Positions 13,608-21,910 are shown, counted from the stretch's first letter. The stretch is 28,912 nt of DNA from Oleispira sp963933055 (GCA_963933055.1 CAWVSY010000046.1:1-28912), one strand, 5' to 3'. Numbers and translations: made by a program. Notes: generated by a model not told the origin, from the letters alone.

Positions 13608-15308
13608 TTAGCCGTTTCCCATCGCCAGCATTTCTTGGGCGTGGTCAAGGGTATGTTGAGTAATCTCTACACCACCGAGCATACGGGCAATTTCTTCAGT
13701 ACGTTGCTTATTGTCTAATGGGCGAATGTTGGTGAACGTCTGCTCATCCCCTGCAATTTTACTCACTTGTAAGTGGTTTTGCGCTTGCGCGGCTACTTGT
13801 GGCTGGTGAGTTACGCAGAGAACTTGGCTATGTTGGCCAAGCTGATTCAATAAACGACCAACACGTTCAGCGGTGCCTCCGCCAATACCGACATCAACCT
13901 CATCAAAGATCAGGCTAGGAATGTTACTGGTTTGTGCGGTAATCACCTGAATGGCTAAGCTAATACGCGACAGTTCGCCACCCGAGGCGACTTTGCATAA
14001 CTGGCCCATGGGCATGCCAGGGTTGGTTTGTACTAACAAATCAATGTGATCAATCCCATACGCGTTGGCGTGTGAGTCACTGCTATTGATGTCGGTTTGT
14101 AGCTTGGCATTACCTAGTGCTAGTGCTTCGAAATGAGTATTCACTTCTTTATCGAGCTTGCTGGCTGCTTTGTGGCGCTTTTTGCTGAGCTGTTGTGCAA
14201 GCTTAAGATAGCTCTGTTCAAGTTCACTGACTTGTTGAATTAACGCATCCATATCGTCATCGCTAAAATTCAAAGCGCTTAGGCTATCGCTGAGCTCTTG
14301 CCATTTATCGTATAGTGCATCGGCACGGACGTGATGTTTTCGAGCTAGATCGAAAATTGCCCCAAGACGTTGATCGATTTGGTTTAAGCGCTGGGGATTA
14401 ATTTCTACTTTGTTGATGTAGTTGTGCAGAGCATCGTTGGCTTCTTCAAGCTGAATTTGAGCTTGGTTAAGAAACTCACGACTTTCTTTTAATAAGGCAT
14501 TATCGTCATCTATTTGGTCAAGTTGTTGGATGGCTTGCTGCACCTGTTGCAAGGCGCTATTTTGAGCGCTTGAACGAGCACTGGAAGAATCATCACTATG
14601 ACCATCGGCGCAGAGCGTGAGTGCTTGTTGACCCGCAAACATAATGGCATCGGCATTGCTGAGGCGCTTTAGTTCAGCTTCTAATTCGGTTACTTCGCCT
14701 TGAATGAGCTCAAGATTATCCAGCTCTTGTACTTGATACGTCAGCAGTTGGCGTTGCGCTTGTTGTTCGGCGCTATCCTCTTGTAGATTATTTTTCTGTT
14801 TTAGTTTTTCTTGCCAAGCTTGGAAAGCGTGCTTGGTTTTTTGGCATAAACCGCGTGTGCCAGCGTAGTTATCCAGTAATTTGCGGGGTGCATCTTTTTG
14901 CATTAACGATTGATGAGCATGCTGACCATGAATATCGATTAACTGATTGGCCAAAGCTTTTAGTTCGGTTGCTGAAGCGTTACGACCATTAATATAGCCT
15001 CGGCTGCGACCTTCTTGGGTAATAACTCGGCGTAATATGCAGGTATCGTCTTCAATAGGATAGTCGTGGCTTTCAAGCCATTGCGCAACTTTTTCACCGA
15101 TTATGAAGGTCGCGCTAATGTCGGCTTTTTCTGCGCCATTTCGAACCACATTACCATCAATCCGATTTCCGAGAGCCAGGCCAAGTGCGCCTAATAGAAT
15201 GGATTTACCGGCACCGGTTTCTCCCGTGATGGTGGTCATTCCCGCTTTTAGCTCAAGTTCCAAATGCTCCACGAGGGTGAATTGTGAAATTGATAAATGA
15301 ACAAGCAT
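13608..15308 (-). CDS. recN: DNA repair protein RecN
   Basis: A 566-residue SMC-like ATPase for double-strand break repair. Walker A is GETGAGKS at 29-36 and the IDIHGQHAHQSL segment follows. Long helical coiled-coil arms fill the middle (about 160-390, Q/E/L-rich). The ABC signature is VASGGELSRISLAIQ and Walker B is SLIFDEVDVGIGGG. I choose the ATG at 15308 over 15323, because an AGGAG ribosome site sits 6 bp before it and the family starts ML-x-L-x-I. Two LexA-like boxes lie 53-83 bp upstream, so it is probably an SOS gene, as in E. coli. Confidence 0.95.
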   Translation of the reverse strand: MLVHLSISQFTLVEHLELELKAGMTTITGETGAGKSILLGALGLALGNRIDGNVVRNGAEKADISATFIIGEKVAQWLESHDYPIEDDTCILRRVITQEGRSRGYINGRNASATELKALANQLIDIHGQHAHQSLMQKDAPRKLLDNYAGTRGLCQKTKHAFQAWQEKLKQKNNLQEDSAEQQAQRQLLTYQVQELDNLELIQGEVTELEAELKRLSNADAIMFAGQQALTLCADGHSDDSSSARSSAQNSALQQVQQAIQQLDQIDDDNALLKESREFLNQAQIQLEEANDALHNYINKVEINPQRLNQIDQRLGAIFDLARKHHVRADALYDKWQELSDSLSALNFSDDDMDALIQQVSELEQSYLKLAQQLSKKRHKAASKLDKEVNTHFEALALGNAKLQTDINSSDSHANAYGIDHIDLLVQTNPGMPMGQLCKVASGGELSRISLAIQVITAQTSNIPSLIFDEVDVGIGGGTAERVGRLLNQLGQHSQVLCVTHQPQVAAQAQNHLQVSKIAGDEQTFTNIRPLDNKQRTEEIARMLGGVEITQHTLDHAQEMLAMGNG

Positions 15309-15360
15309 ATTAGGCTCCTGCAATGCAGCTTAAGTCGTCGGTCTTTATTAGTGTAGTTGA

Positions 15361-15391
15361 TTGTATGTTTATACAGTGTTTATTTGTACAG
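15361..15391 (-). promoter_or_regulatory. Two tandem LexA-box candidates before recN
   Basis: Read on the - strand, CTGTACAAATAAACAC (15391-15376) and CTGTATAAACATACAA (15376-15361) share one base. Each has the CTGT half and a one-base-imperfect ACAG half at the LexA spacing of N8. A TATAAA -10 lies within the second box, so LexA binding would block RNA polymerase. Confidence 0.65.
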
Positions 15392-15462
15392 TAAAACTAT
15401 TATTCGGGCAAGTGTCTGGGTAAGTAATAAGCAATTCAGTCTATTTTTGTTGGTTTTTCACC

Positions 15463-15490
15463 CTTGAAAGGCGATTTGCTAGCCCCATAT
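15463..15490 (+). promoter_or_regulatory. Sigma32 heat-shock promoter of grpE
   Basis: CTTGAAA (15463-15469), a 13-bp spacer and CCCCATAT (15483-15490). This matches the sigma32 consensus in both boxes and spacing, and sits about 65 bp before the grpE start. The pattern closely resembles the E. coli groE promoter as I remember it. Confidence 0.88.
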
Positions 15491-15558
15491 AGAAATCACA
15501 CAAAGAAACTCGTTAGTAAATACGAGTTAAGCGCATTTTTAGAGTAGAGGGAATATTC

Positions 15559-16143
15559 ATGTCACAGCAGAATGACGAAAACTTAGAGACCACTACTGTT
15601 GATGTGGAAGAGCAGGTAGAAACAGCAGAAGAACAAGCTGTTGAAGCGTCTGTTGAAGAAGCATTGCAGGCTGAATTGGTTGCAGCGCAAGAAGAAGTGG
15701 CTCAATTAAAAGATCAGATGTTACGTGTACAGGCCGACGCGCAGAACGTTCGTCGCCGTGCAGAGCAAGATGTTGAGAAAGCACATAAGTTTGGCCAAGA
15801 GAAATTCTCTCGTGAACTACTGTCCGTGCTAGACAATCTGGAACGTGCTTTAGCAGCAACACCAGAAAGTGAAGAGACAATGGCATTGCGTGAAGGTGTT
15901 GATATGACTTTGCAGGGTTTTGTATCAACCTTGTCTAAGTTCAATGTTGAAGCGATTGATCCACAAGGTGAGGCTTTCAATCCTGAGCAGCATCAAGCGA
16001 TGGCCATGCAAGAAAATGCAGACTTCCCACCCAATACGGTGATGGCTGTTATGCAAAAAGGTTACAGCTTGCACGGTCGTTTATTGCGTCCTGCGATGGT
16101 TATGGTATCGAAAGGTGCTCCAACGATCGATGAGAATGCGTAA
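15559..16143 (+). CDS. grpE: Nucleotide exchange factor GrpE
   Basis: A 194-residue cochaperone that releases ADP from DnaK. The N-terminal 50 residues are acidic and disordered (E/V/Q-rich). A long coiled coil with LKDQMLRVQADAQNVRRRAEQDVEKAHKFG then leads to LLSVLDNLERAL. The C-terminal beta domain has FNPEQHQAM, NTVMAVMQKGY and GRLLRPAMVMVSKG. The ATG at 15559 follows GAGGG. It heads the grpE-dnaK-dnaJ heat-shock cluster behind a sigma32 promoter. Confidence 0.97.
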   Translation: MSQQNDENLETTTVDVEEQVETAEEQAVEASVEEALQAELVAAQEEVAQLKDQMLRVQADAQNVRRRAEQDVEKAHKFGQEKFSRELLSVLDNLERALAATPESEETMALREGVDMTLQGFVSTLSKFNVEAIDPQGEAFNPEQHQAMAMQENADFPPNTVMAVMQKGYSLHGRLLRPAMVMVSKGAPTIDENA

Positions 16144-16199
16144 AGCATGGCTTGAAGCAAGTTAAAGGTTAAAAATACAGCAAATAATGCAGATTTAGC

Positions 16200-16228
16200 C
16201 TTGAAAAATGAAAGCTAAGACTTATATA
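16200..16228 (+). promoter_or_regulatory. Promoter candidate before dnaK
   Basis: TTGAAA (16201-16206), a 16-bp spacer and TATATA (16223-16228) form a good sigma70 promoter. The same stretch reads CTTGAAA-N14-CTTATAT, a degenerate sigma32 promoter lacking the C run. About 80 bp remain to the dnaK ATG. This would let dnaK be expressed apart from grpE. Confidence 0.5.
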
Positions 16229-16308
16229 AGTTACATCAAAAGTTAAAACGTTTATTGAATTTAAAAGCCGGCTATTAGCGGGCGAATAGAAAATCGGAGA
16301 TTAAAATT

Positions 16309-18228
16309 ATGGGTAGAATCATTGGTATCGATTTAGGTACAACTAACTCTTGTATTTCTGTACTAGACGGCGACAAGCCTAAAGTAATCGAAAACGCAGA
16401 AGGCGATCGCACAACACCTTCTGTTGTTGCCTACACTGGCGAAGAAATTTTAGTTGGTCAGCCAGCTAAGCGTCAAGCGGTAACAAATCCAGCAAATACA
16501 ATCTTTGCTGTTAAGCGTCTTATCGGACGTAAGTTTAAAGATGATGTTGTGCAAAAAGACATCTCTATGGTTCCTTACAAAATCATTGCTGCCGATAACG
16601 GTGATGCATGGGTTGAAGCGAACGGTAAGAAGATGGCTCCACCTCAGGTTTCTGCTGAAATCTTGAAGAAGATGAAAAAGACAGCTGAAGACTATCTTGG
16701 TGAAGCAGTAACAGAAGCTGTAATTACAGTTCCTGCTTACTTCAATGACCAACAGCGTCAAGCAACAAAAGATGCGGGTAAAATCGCGGGCCTAGAAGTT
16801 AAGCGTATTATTAACGAACCAACAGCCGCTGCTCTTGCTTACGGCCTTGATCACACAAAAGGTGACAAGACGATTGCAGTATACGATTTAGGGGGTGGTA
16901 CATTTGATATCTCCATCATCGAAATTGCTGATGTAGATGGCGAGACTCAATTTGAAGTTCTAGCAACCAATGGTGATACGTTCCTTGGTGGTGAAGATTT
17001 CGATATGCGCATGATCGATTATCTTGCGGAAGAATTTAAGAAAGAAAGTGGTATGGACCTTAAGGGTGACCCACTAGCGATGCAGCGTTTGAAAGAAGCG
17101 GGCGAAAAAGCGAAAGTTGAGCTGTCTTCATCTCAGCAAACTGACGTTAACCTGCCTTACATCACGGCTGATGCAACAGGTCCTAAGCACTTGAACGTTA
17201 AAGTGACTCGTTCGAAGCTAGAAAGCTTGGTTGAAGATTTGGTGGCTAAGTCAATCGAACCTTGTCGTATTGCGCTTAAAGATGCAGATTTGTCTGCTTC
17301 TGAAATCGACGAAATCATCATTGTTGGTGGTCAGACTCGTATGCCTTTAGTACAAGCTAAAGTAGCTGAGTTCTTCGGTAAAGAGCCACGTAAAGATGTT
17401 AACCCTGATGAGGCCGTTGCTATTGGCGCAGCTGTTCAAGGTGGTGTTTTGTCAGGTGACGTAACAGACGTTCTATTGCTAGACGTTACGCCTTTGACCT
17501 TGGGTATCGAAACAATGGGTGGCGTTGCGACGGCTGTTATCGAGAAGAATACAACGATTCCTTCTAAGAAATCTCAGGTATTCTCTACGGCTGATGACAA
17601 CCAGAGCGCTGTAACGATTCACATCGTACAGGGTGAGCGTAAGCAAGCGGCACAGAACAAGTCTCTAGGTCGTTTCGATTTAGCTGACATTCCACCGGCT
17701 CCACGTGGTATGCCACAAATTGAAGTAACGTTCGACATTGACTCTAACGGTATCTTGAACGTTTCTGCTAAAGATAAAGCGACAGGCAAAGAACAGTCTA
17801 TCGTGATTAAGTCTTCTTCTGGCTTAAGCGATGAAGAGATCGAGCAAATGGTTCAAGACGCTGAAGCAAATGCTGAAGCGGATAAAGAATTTGAAGAAAT
17901 GATTCAGGTTCGTAATACCGCTGATGGCCTTGTTCACGCAACTAAGAAAACATTAGAAGAAGCGGGCGACAAAGCGACAGCTGAAGAAAAAGAAGCCATC
18001 GAAAAAGCCATTGCTGATGTTGAAGAAGCGATGAAGGGCACAGATAAAGCCGCAATCGAAACGGCAACAGCCGCTTTGACTGAAGCATCTTCTGGTTTAG
18101 CGCAAAAGCTTTACGCCGAGCAAGCAGCAGCAGAACAAGCTGGCGCTGAAGGCGGCGAACAAGCTCAAGAAGCTGGCAAAGACGACGATGTTGTTGATGC
18201 TGAATTCGAAGAAGTTAAAGATAAATAA
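16309..18228 (+). CDS. dnaK: Chaperone DnaK (Hsp70)
   Basis: A 639-residue ATP-dependent chaperone. The nucleotide-binding domain starts MGRIIGIDLGTTNSCISVLDG and carries AYFNDQQRQATKDAG, VYDLGGGTFDISI and IVGGQTRMP. The linker DVLLLDVTPLTLGIETMGG leads to the substrate-binding domain, and the helical lid ends in an A/E/Q-rich tail closing with DDDVVDAEFEEVKDK. Length and motifs are normal. It lies 165 bp after grpE with its own promoter candidate. Confidence 0.98.
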   Translation: MGRIIGIDLGTTNSCISVLDGDKPKVIENAEGDRTTPSVVAYTGEEILVGQPAKRQAVTNPANTIFAVKRLIGRKFKDDVVQKDISMVPYKIIAADNGDAWVEANGKKMAPPQVSAEILKKMKKTAEDYLGEAVTEAVITVPAYFNDQQRQATKDAGKIAGLEVKRIINEPTAAALAYGLDHTKGDKTIAVYDLGGGTFDISIIEIADVDGETQFEVLATNGDTFLGGEDFDMRMIDYLAEEFKKESGMDLKGDPLAMQRLKEAGEKAKVELSSSQQTDVNLPYITADATGPKHLNVKVTRSKLESLVEDLVAKSIEPCRIALKDADLSASEIDEIIIVGGQTRMPLVQAKVAEFFGKEPRKDVNPDEAVAIGAAVQGGVLSGDVTDVLLLDVTPLTLGIETMGGVATAVIEKNTTIPSKKSQVFSTADDNQSAVTIHIVQGERKQAAQNKSLGRFDLADIPPAPRGMPQIEVTFDIDSNGILNVSAKDKATGKEQSIVIKSSSGLSDEEIEQMVQDAEANAEADKEFEEMIQVRNTADGLVHATKKTLEEAGDKATAEEKEAIEKAIADVEEAMKGTDKAAIETATAALTEASSGLAQKLYAEQAAAEQAGAEGGEQAQEAGKDDDVVDAEFEEVKDK

Positions 18229-18254
18229 TCACCGCGTTTTAGTGTGATTAATAG

Positions 18255-18290
18255 AACGCGGCCTCCTGTTAAACGGGACGCCGCGTTTTT
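18255..18290 (+). terminator. Terminator/attenuator between dnaK and dnaJ
   Basis: An 8-bp outer stem (AACGCGGC with GCCGCGTT), an inner CCTGTT/AACGGG stem and a T run to 18290. It lies 26 bp past dnaK and would lower dnaJ relative to dnaK. No separate dnaJ promoter is evident, so partial read-through is likely. Confidence 0.75.
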
Positions 18291-18327
18291 GCGTTATAAA
18301 GAAATAGCCAAGTGTTAGGGCCGGACA

Positions 18328-19449
18328 ATGTCTAAAAGAGATTATTATGAAATTCTTGGCGTCGCTAAAGACGTTGATAAAAAAGAATTAAAAAAAGCGT
18401 ATCGTAAGGTCGCAATGAAACATCACCCAGATCGTAACGAGGGTGATAAAGCATCAGAAGAGAAGTTTAAAGAAGCTTCTGAAGCGTATGAAATTTTAAG
18501 TGACGAACAAAAGCGTGATGCCTATGATCGTTATGGCCATGCGGGTGTTGATGGCAGCCAAGGCGGAGGTCATGGTGGCGCCGGCGGCTTTGGTGACATC
18601 TTTGGTGACGTATTTGGCGACATCTTTGGTGGCGGAGGCGGTGGTGGCGGTCGTCGTGGCGGCCCTCAGCGTGGTAGCGATTTACGTTATACGATGACGT
18701 TAAGTCTTGAAGAAGCGGTTAAAGGCTGTGAAAAGAAAATTACCATACCTACCTTGGTTCCTTGTGATCCTTGTGATGGTTCGGGTGCTAAGCCAGGAAC
18801 GTCTGCTAAGACTTGTTCTACGTGTGGCGGCCAAGGCCAAGTTCGTATGCAGCAAGGTTTCTTTGCTGTGCAGCAAACTTGCCCATCGTGTCGTGGACAG
18901 GGCACTACGATTGAAAGCCCATGTGGTAGTTGTCATGGCCGTGGTGTTAAAGAAGAAACGAAAACACTTAACGTTAAAGTACCTGCGGGTGTCGATACTG
19001 GCGATCGTATTCGTTTAAGTGGGGAAGGCGAAGCAGGTGCAATGGGTGGCCCAACAGGCGATCTGTATGTGCAAATGAGTGTGAAAGATCACGCAATTTT
19101 TGAGCGTGATGGTCACAACTTATACTGCGATGTGCCAATCAGTATTGTTGATGCTGCCTTGGGTGGTGAATTAGAAGTACCGACGTTAGACGGTCGTGTA
19201 AAACTGAAGATTCCACCAGAAACTCAGAGCGGTCGTATGTTCCGTTTGCGCGGTAAGGGTGTAACGCCGATTCGTGCTTCCAGCCCTGGTGATTTAATGT
19301 GTCGTGTGCAGGTTGAAACACCGGTTAAGCTGACAGAACATCAGAAGAAATTGCTGAAAGAATTCCAAGCGTCTTTGAAGGGTGAGAAGCATTCACCACA
19401 AAAGAATACTTGGTTTGCTGGCGTTAAGAAATTCTTCGAAGAATTGTAA
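18328..19449 (+). CDS. dnaJ: Chaperone DnaJ (Hsp40)
   Basis: A 373-residue cochaperone that delivers substrates to DnaK and stimulates its ATPase. The J domain (1-70) has the HPD motif at 33-35. The G/F-rich linker (about 72-115) contains the repeats FGDIFGDVFGDIFGG and a long Gly run. Four zinc-binding CxxCxGxG-type repeats follow (CDPCDGSG, CSTCGGQG, CPSCRGQG, CGSCHGRG), then the C-terminal substrate domains. It is type I DnaJ with all Zn cysteines present. An attenuator-like hairpin lies upstream, in the gap to dnaK. Confidence 0.97.
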   Translation: MSKRDYYEILGVAKDVDKKELKKAYRKVAMKHHPDRNEGDKASEEKFKEASEAYEILSDEQKRDAYDRYGHAGVDGSQGGGHGGAGGFGDIFGDVFGDIFGGGGGGGGRRGGPQRGSDLRYTMTLSLEEAVKGCEKKITIPTLVPCDPCDGSGAKPGTSAKTCSTCGGQGQVRMQQGFFAVQQTCPSCRGQGTTIESPCGSCHGRGVKEETKTLNVKVPAGVDTGDRIRLSGEGEAGAMGGPTGDLYVQMSVKDHAIFERDGHNLYCDVPISIVDAALGGELEVPTLDGRVKLKIPPETQSGRMFRLRGKGVTPIRASSPGDLMCRVQVETPVKLTEHQKKLLKEFQASLKGEKHSPQKNTWFAGVKKFFEEL

Positions 19450-19544
19450 GTAAGCACCGCTAGAATATACCGCTAGATCTAGTGTTGGGTAATTGAGTAG
19501 CAAATATGAGAGGCAGGGATTGCCGAACTTAAGGCTACAGGGAA

Positions 19545-19573
19545 GTATTTATGCCGTTTTGCGGATTAAATAC
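19545..19573 (+). other. Hairpin in the dapB leader
   Basis: GTATTTA (19545-19551) pairs with TAAATAC (19567-19573), with an inner CCG/CGG stem. No T run follows. It lies 60 bp before dapB in a 183-bp gap, which also holds a doubled ACCGCTAGA near 19457-19478 and the palindrome CTAGATCTAG. A regulatory role is only possible; I recognise no known riboswitch here. Confidence 0.3.
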
Positions 19574-19632
19574 CCAGCAGTGGATCGGTTTTGAAGATTA
19601 GATAAGCAACGATATCAGTAGGAATATTTAGA

Positions 19633-20436
19633 ATGACTCGTATAGCAATTACAGGTGCAGCCGGCCGTATGGGCCGCATTTTAATCGAAGCGGTTGATGC
19701 TGTTGAAGACGCTCAGGTAGGCGCAGCGATTGTTCTACCTAACGACCCTATGGTCGGTGTTGATGCTGGCGCTATTGCTGGCCTTGGTAAAAACCTAAGC
19801 GTTGTTGCCGTAACAGACGTTGCAGCGGCGATTGATAGCTTTGATGTGCTCATCGACTTCACCGCCCCAGAAGCCACTATGGCGAACGTTGAAATCTGCC
19901 GTAAGGCTGGCAAAAAAATCGTTATCGGAACCACAGGTTTGGATGATGAACAGAAAGCTGGCTTAGAAGCTGCTGCAAAAGACATGGGCATCGTATTCGC
20001 ACCGAACTATTCGGTAGGTGTGAATCTTTGTTTAAATCTATTACGCATGGCCGCTTCTGTTATGGGTGAAGATAGCGACATCGAAGTGATCGAAATGCAT
20101 CACAAGCACAAAGTAGACGCACCATCTGGTACGGCTTTGCGCATGGGTGAAGTGGTTGCTGAAACCATGGGTTGGGATCTTAAAGAAGTAGCTTGTTATG
20201 GCCGTGAAGGACAAACAGGCGCACGCCCACACAAACAGATTGGTTTTGAAACCATTCGTGGTGGTGATGTGGTCGGTGATCATACTGTGATGTTCGCAAC
20301 CGATGGTGAGCGTGTTGAAGTAACTCACAAAGCACAAAGCCGAATGACATTTGCGAAAGGTGCTGTTCGTGCGGCTAAGTGGATTGGCGCACAAGAAAAT
20401 GGTTTATACGATATGCAGGATGTTTTGGGTTTTTAG
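19633..20436 (+). CDS. dapB: 4-hydroxy-tetrahydrodipicolinate reductase DapB
   Basis: A 267-residue cytoplasmic enzyme that reduces the product of DapA using NAD(P)H, on the path to diaminopimelate and lysine. The Rossmann motif is GAAGRMGR (about 7-14). GTTGLDDEQ, APNYSVGVN and the catalytic string EMHHKHKVDAPSGTA follow, with H156, H157 and K160 equivalent to the E. coli active-site residues. GARPHKQIGFETIRGGDVVGDH is typical of the C-terminal domain. The ATG at 19633 follows a GTAGGAATATTTAGA leader with AGGA. In pseudomonads it also sits between dnaJ and carA. Confidence 0.97.
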   Translation: MTRIAITGAAGRMGRILIEAVDAVEDAQVGAAIVLPNDPMVGVDAGAIAGLGKNLSVVAVTDVAAAIDSFDVLIDFTAPEATMANVEICRKAGKKIVIGTTGLDDEQKAGLEAAAKDMGIVFAPNYSVGVNLCLNLLRMAASVMGEDSDIEVIEMHHKHKVDAPSGTALRMGEVVAETMGWDLKEVACYGREGQTGARPHKQIGFETIRGGDVVGDHTVMFATDGERVEVTHKAQSRMTFAKGAVRAAKWIGAQENGLYDMQDVLGF

Positions 20437-20452
20437 CGCTACTGTAAAAGTT

Positions 20453-20518
20453 CAAGCATAAAAAAACCGAAGTCAGATTTTTAATAATAAAAATCTGACT
20501 TCGGTTTTTTTATGCTTG
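20453..20518. terminator. Very long bidirectional terminator between dapB and the TetR gene
   Basis: A perfect inverted repeat with 31-bp arms (20453-20483 and 20488-20518) and a 4-base ATAA loop. Seven A residues sit within the left arm and seven T residues within the right arm, so it works on both strands for the convergent genes. Confidence 0.9.
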
Positions 20519-20583
20519 CTAGAATCAATTCAAGCAACCTTAAATCTATAAATTCGATTCAGGCTTTAGGCCATTTAATTAAA

Positions 20584-21189
20584 TTAAACAGCACCTAGCA
20601 TGTGCGCAAGTCCACGATCGATCATTTGTTGCATTCCGCGAGGTTTGCCACTTGGATCAAATGCCATAGATACAAGCATTTGTGAATTACCCAATAACCA
20701 GCGAGCACGTTCAGAAGCAGAAAGTCCTGGCGCAAGATCGCCATTTTTAATCGCTTTGTCTACTTGCTTAGCAATCATTGCTAATAATTTATTTTGGAAC
20801 TCAATATAGCGCGCCCAAATTCCTTCACGAATAGAGCAGCTCCACTCTAACCAAACTTTGATATAAGCAGGTTCAGTTTCGCATAATTCCATAAATGCTT
20901 TTAAGTGCTGGCTTATGGCATCAAGAGGAGCATCCCCTTGGCTATAAATTTCTTCAGCAAGGGTTAAAAGCTTTGCTTCTACTTCGTCTAAAACAGCTTC
21001 GACTAAATCTTCGCGTGTATTAAAATAGTTGAATACCGTAGCAACTGATACACCACCCATTTCGGCAATTTCCGTATGCCCTCCGCGACCAATTCCTCTG
21101 TTAGCAAAAACTTCAACGGCGTCATTGAGTAATAGACGTTTGCGTTCTTCAGGAGCAAGACGGCGACGTCCATCAACAGCAATAGGCAT
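20584..21189 (-). CDS. TetR-family regulator of the LuxR/HapR/LitR (quorum-sensing master regulator) type
   Basis: A 201-residue regulator. The DNA-binding part (about 12-66) reads RLAPEERKRLLLNDAVEVF, then ANRGIGRGGHTEIAEMGGVS, then VATVFNYFNTREDLVEAVL. From memory this is very close to V. harveyi LuxR and V. cholerae HapR (RGIGRGGHADIAE, VSVATVFNYFPTREDLV), far closer than general TetR proteins. The IKVWLEWSCSIREGIW segment also matches the family string (LKVWFEWSAS). The C-terminal ligand pocket is more divergent. The ATG follows AAAGGAACG. A LuxR-box-like site lies about 110 bp upstream. Orthology to Vibrio HapR is likely but the target genes are unknown. Confidence 0.88.
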   Translation of the reverse strand: MPIAVDGRRRLAPEERKRLLLNDAVEVFANRGIGRGGHTEIAEMGGVSVATVFNYFNTREDLVEAVLDEVEAKLLTLAEEIYSQGDAPLDAISQHLKAFMELCETEPAYIKVWLEWSCSIREGIWARYIEFQNKLLAMIAKQVDKAIKNGDLAPGLSASERARWLLGNSQMLVSMAFDPSGKPRGMQQMIDRGLAHMLGAV

Positions 21190-21298
21190 AAGATCGTTCC
21201 TTTGTAGTGAATGTTTTGAATTTATTATTTAAAAATATTTATTATTTTTTAGCATTAGATACTTTTACAAAAGATTCGGCAAGTGGAAGATGGAAAAA

Positions 21299-21320
21299 TC
21301 ATAAATAAAGTAATCAATAA
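21299..21320 (-). promoter_or_regulatory. LuxR/HapR-type binding site candidate
   Basis: Read on the - strand it starts with TTATTGAT, the exact half-site of the vibrio LuxR consensus as I remember it, and continues with a partial second half. About 17 of 22 positions agree by hand count. It is roughly 110 bp upstream of the regulator's start, suggesting autoregulation as in vibrios. The region is AT-rich, so some matches are by chance. Confidence 0.4.
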
Positions 21321-21724
21321 CTGGTACAGTCGTTCAAATATTATTCATTACTTTGATTTTTATAATTGAATTAACAAAAAAGTATTTTTTTGGTTATTAA
21401 AAACGCTTAAAGCTTATTGTTTGGTTAGATAATTATTCTGATAGGGTTGTCATTAAATTATTTTCACTCTTGTTATTTAATAAAATAAAAGGCGGTTTAA
21501 AATTTTAAAAACGAAATAGTATTTCATTATTATCAGACGTTTATTGTTATCGAATTTTTTATTTCTTTGCCGTGATTGATCGCAATTATCTGTTTGAATT
21601 TCAGCGGCTATATTTTTATTTGGAGCGTGTTCATTTTATTTTTCTGTCGTCGCTGATATCAAAGATGACATGTTTAAGTCATTTATGAAGGTTGGGGTGG
21701 GTGTGCCGAAATTTAAGATAAATA

Positions 21725-21753
21725 TGGACTTAGAATGGCTGTTTTGGTATGAT
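21725..21753 (+). promoter_or_regulatory. Promoter candidate for the RNA upstream of carA
   Basis: TGGACT (21725-21730), a 17-bp spacer and TATGAT (21748-21753) preceded by TGG, giving an extended -10. Transcription would start near 21760. Confidence 0.5.
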
Positions 21754-21759
21754 TTGCGA

Positions 21760-21910
21760 CCAGTTTATAGGCGTTCGTCCAGTTCAGTTATTGAGTGCTC
21801 TATTCAATAGCTTGAGAGACGGGCGTCAGCGTCTAATCTTATTTAAAGCTCTTAGATTAACAGTGCAGATTATGAAAGCGGGTGGAGCTTTAAGTTCCTC
21901 CCGCTTTTTT
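21760..21910 (+). ncRNA. Candidate structured small RNA or carAB leader RNA
   Basis: A roughly 150-nt stretch between a promoter candidate and an intrinsic terminator, with no reading frame. Three stems are visible. Stem 1 pairs 21770-21779 with 21818-21827 (10 bp, three G-U) and encloses 21788-21794 paired with 21804-21810. Stem 2 pairs TAATCT (21834-21839) with AGATTA (21854-21859). Stem 3 is the terminator. It does not match the Qrr, CsrB/RsmZ or 6S patterns I know. It may be a free sRNA, or the attenuated leader of carAB, whose start is 136 bp further on. Ends are approximate. Confidence 0.5.
21875..21910 (+). terminator. Intrinsic terminator upstream of carA
   Basis: AAAGCGGG pairs with CCCGCTTT, extended by GGA/TCC after a T-T mismatch, with a T run to 21910. 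No coding gene ends nearby on this strand, which is why a non-coding transcript is proposed. Confidence 0.8.

Noticed and set aside
21741..21760. Sigma54-like promoter (GG...GC) before the candidate RNA
   Set aside because: The spacing between GG and GC is 8 bases, not the 10 needed; the extended -10 sigma70 reading fits better.
21760..21910. Qrr sRNA, suggested by the neighbouring HapR-like gene
   Set aside because: The conserved Qrr pairing segment that I know is not present.
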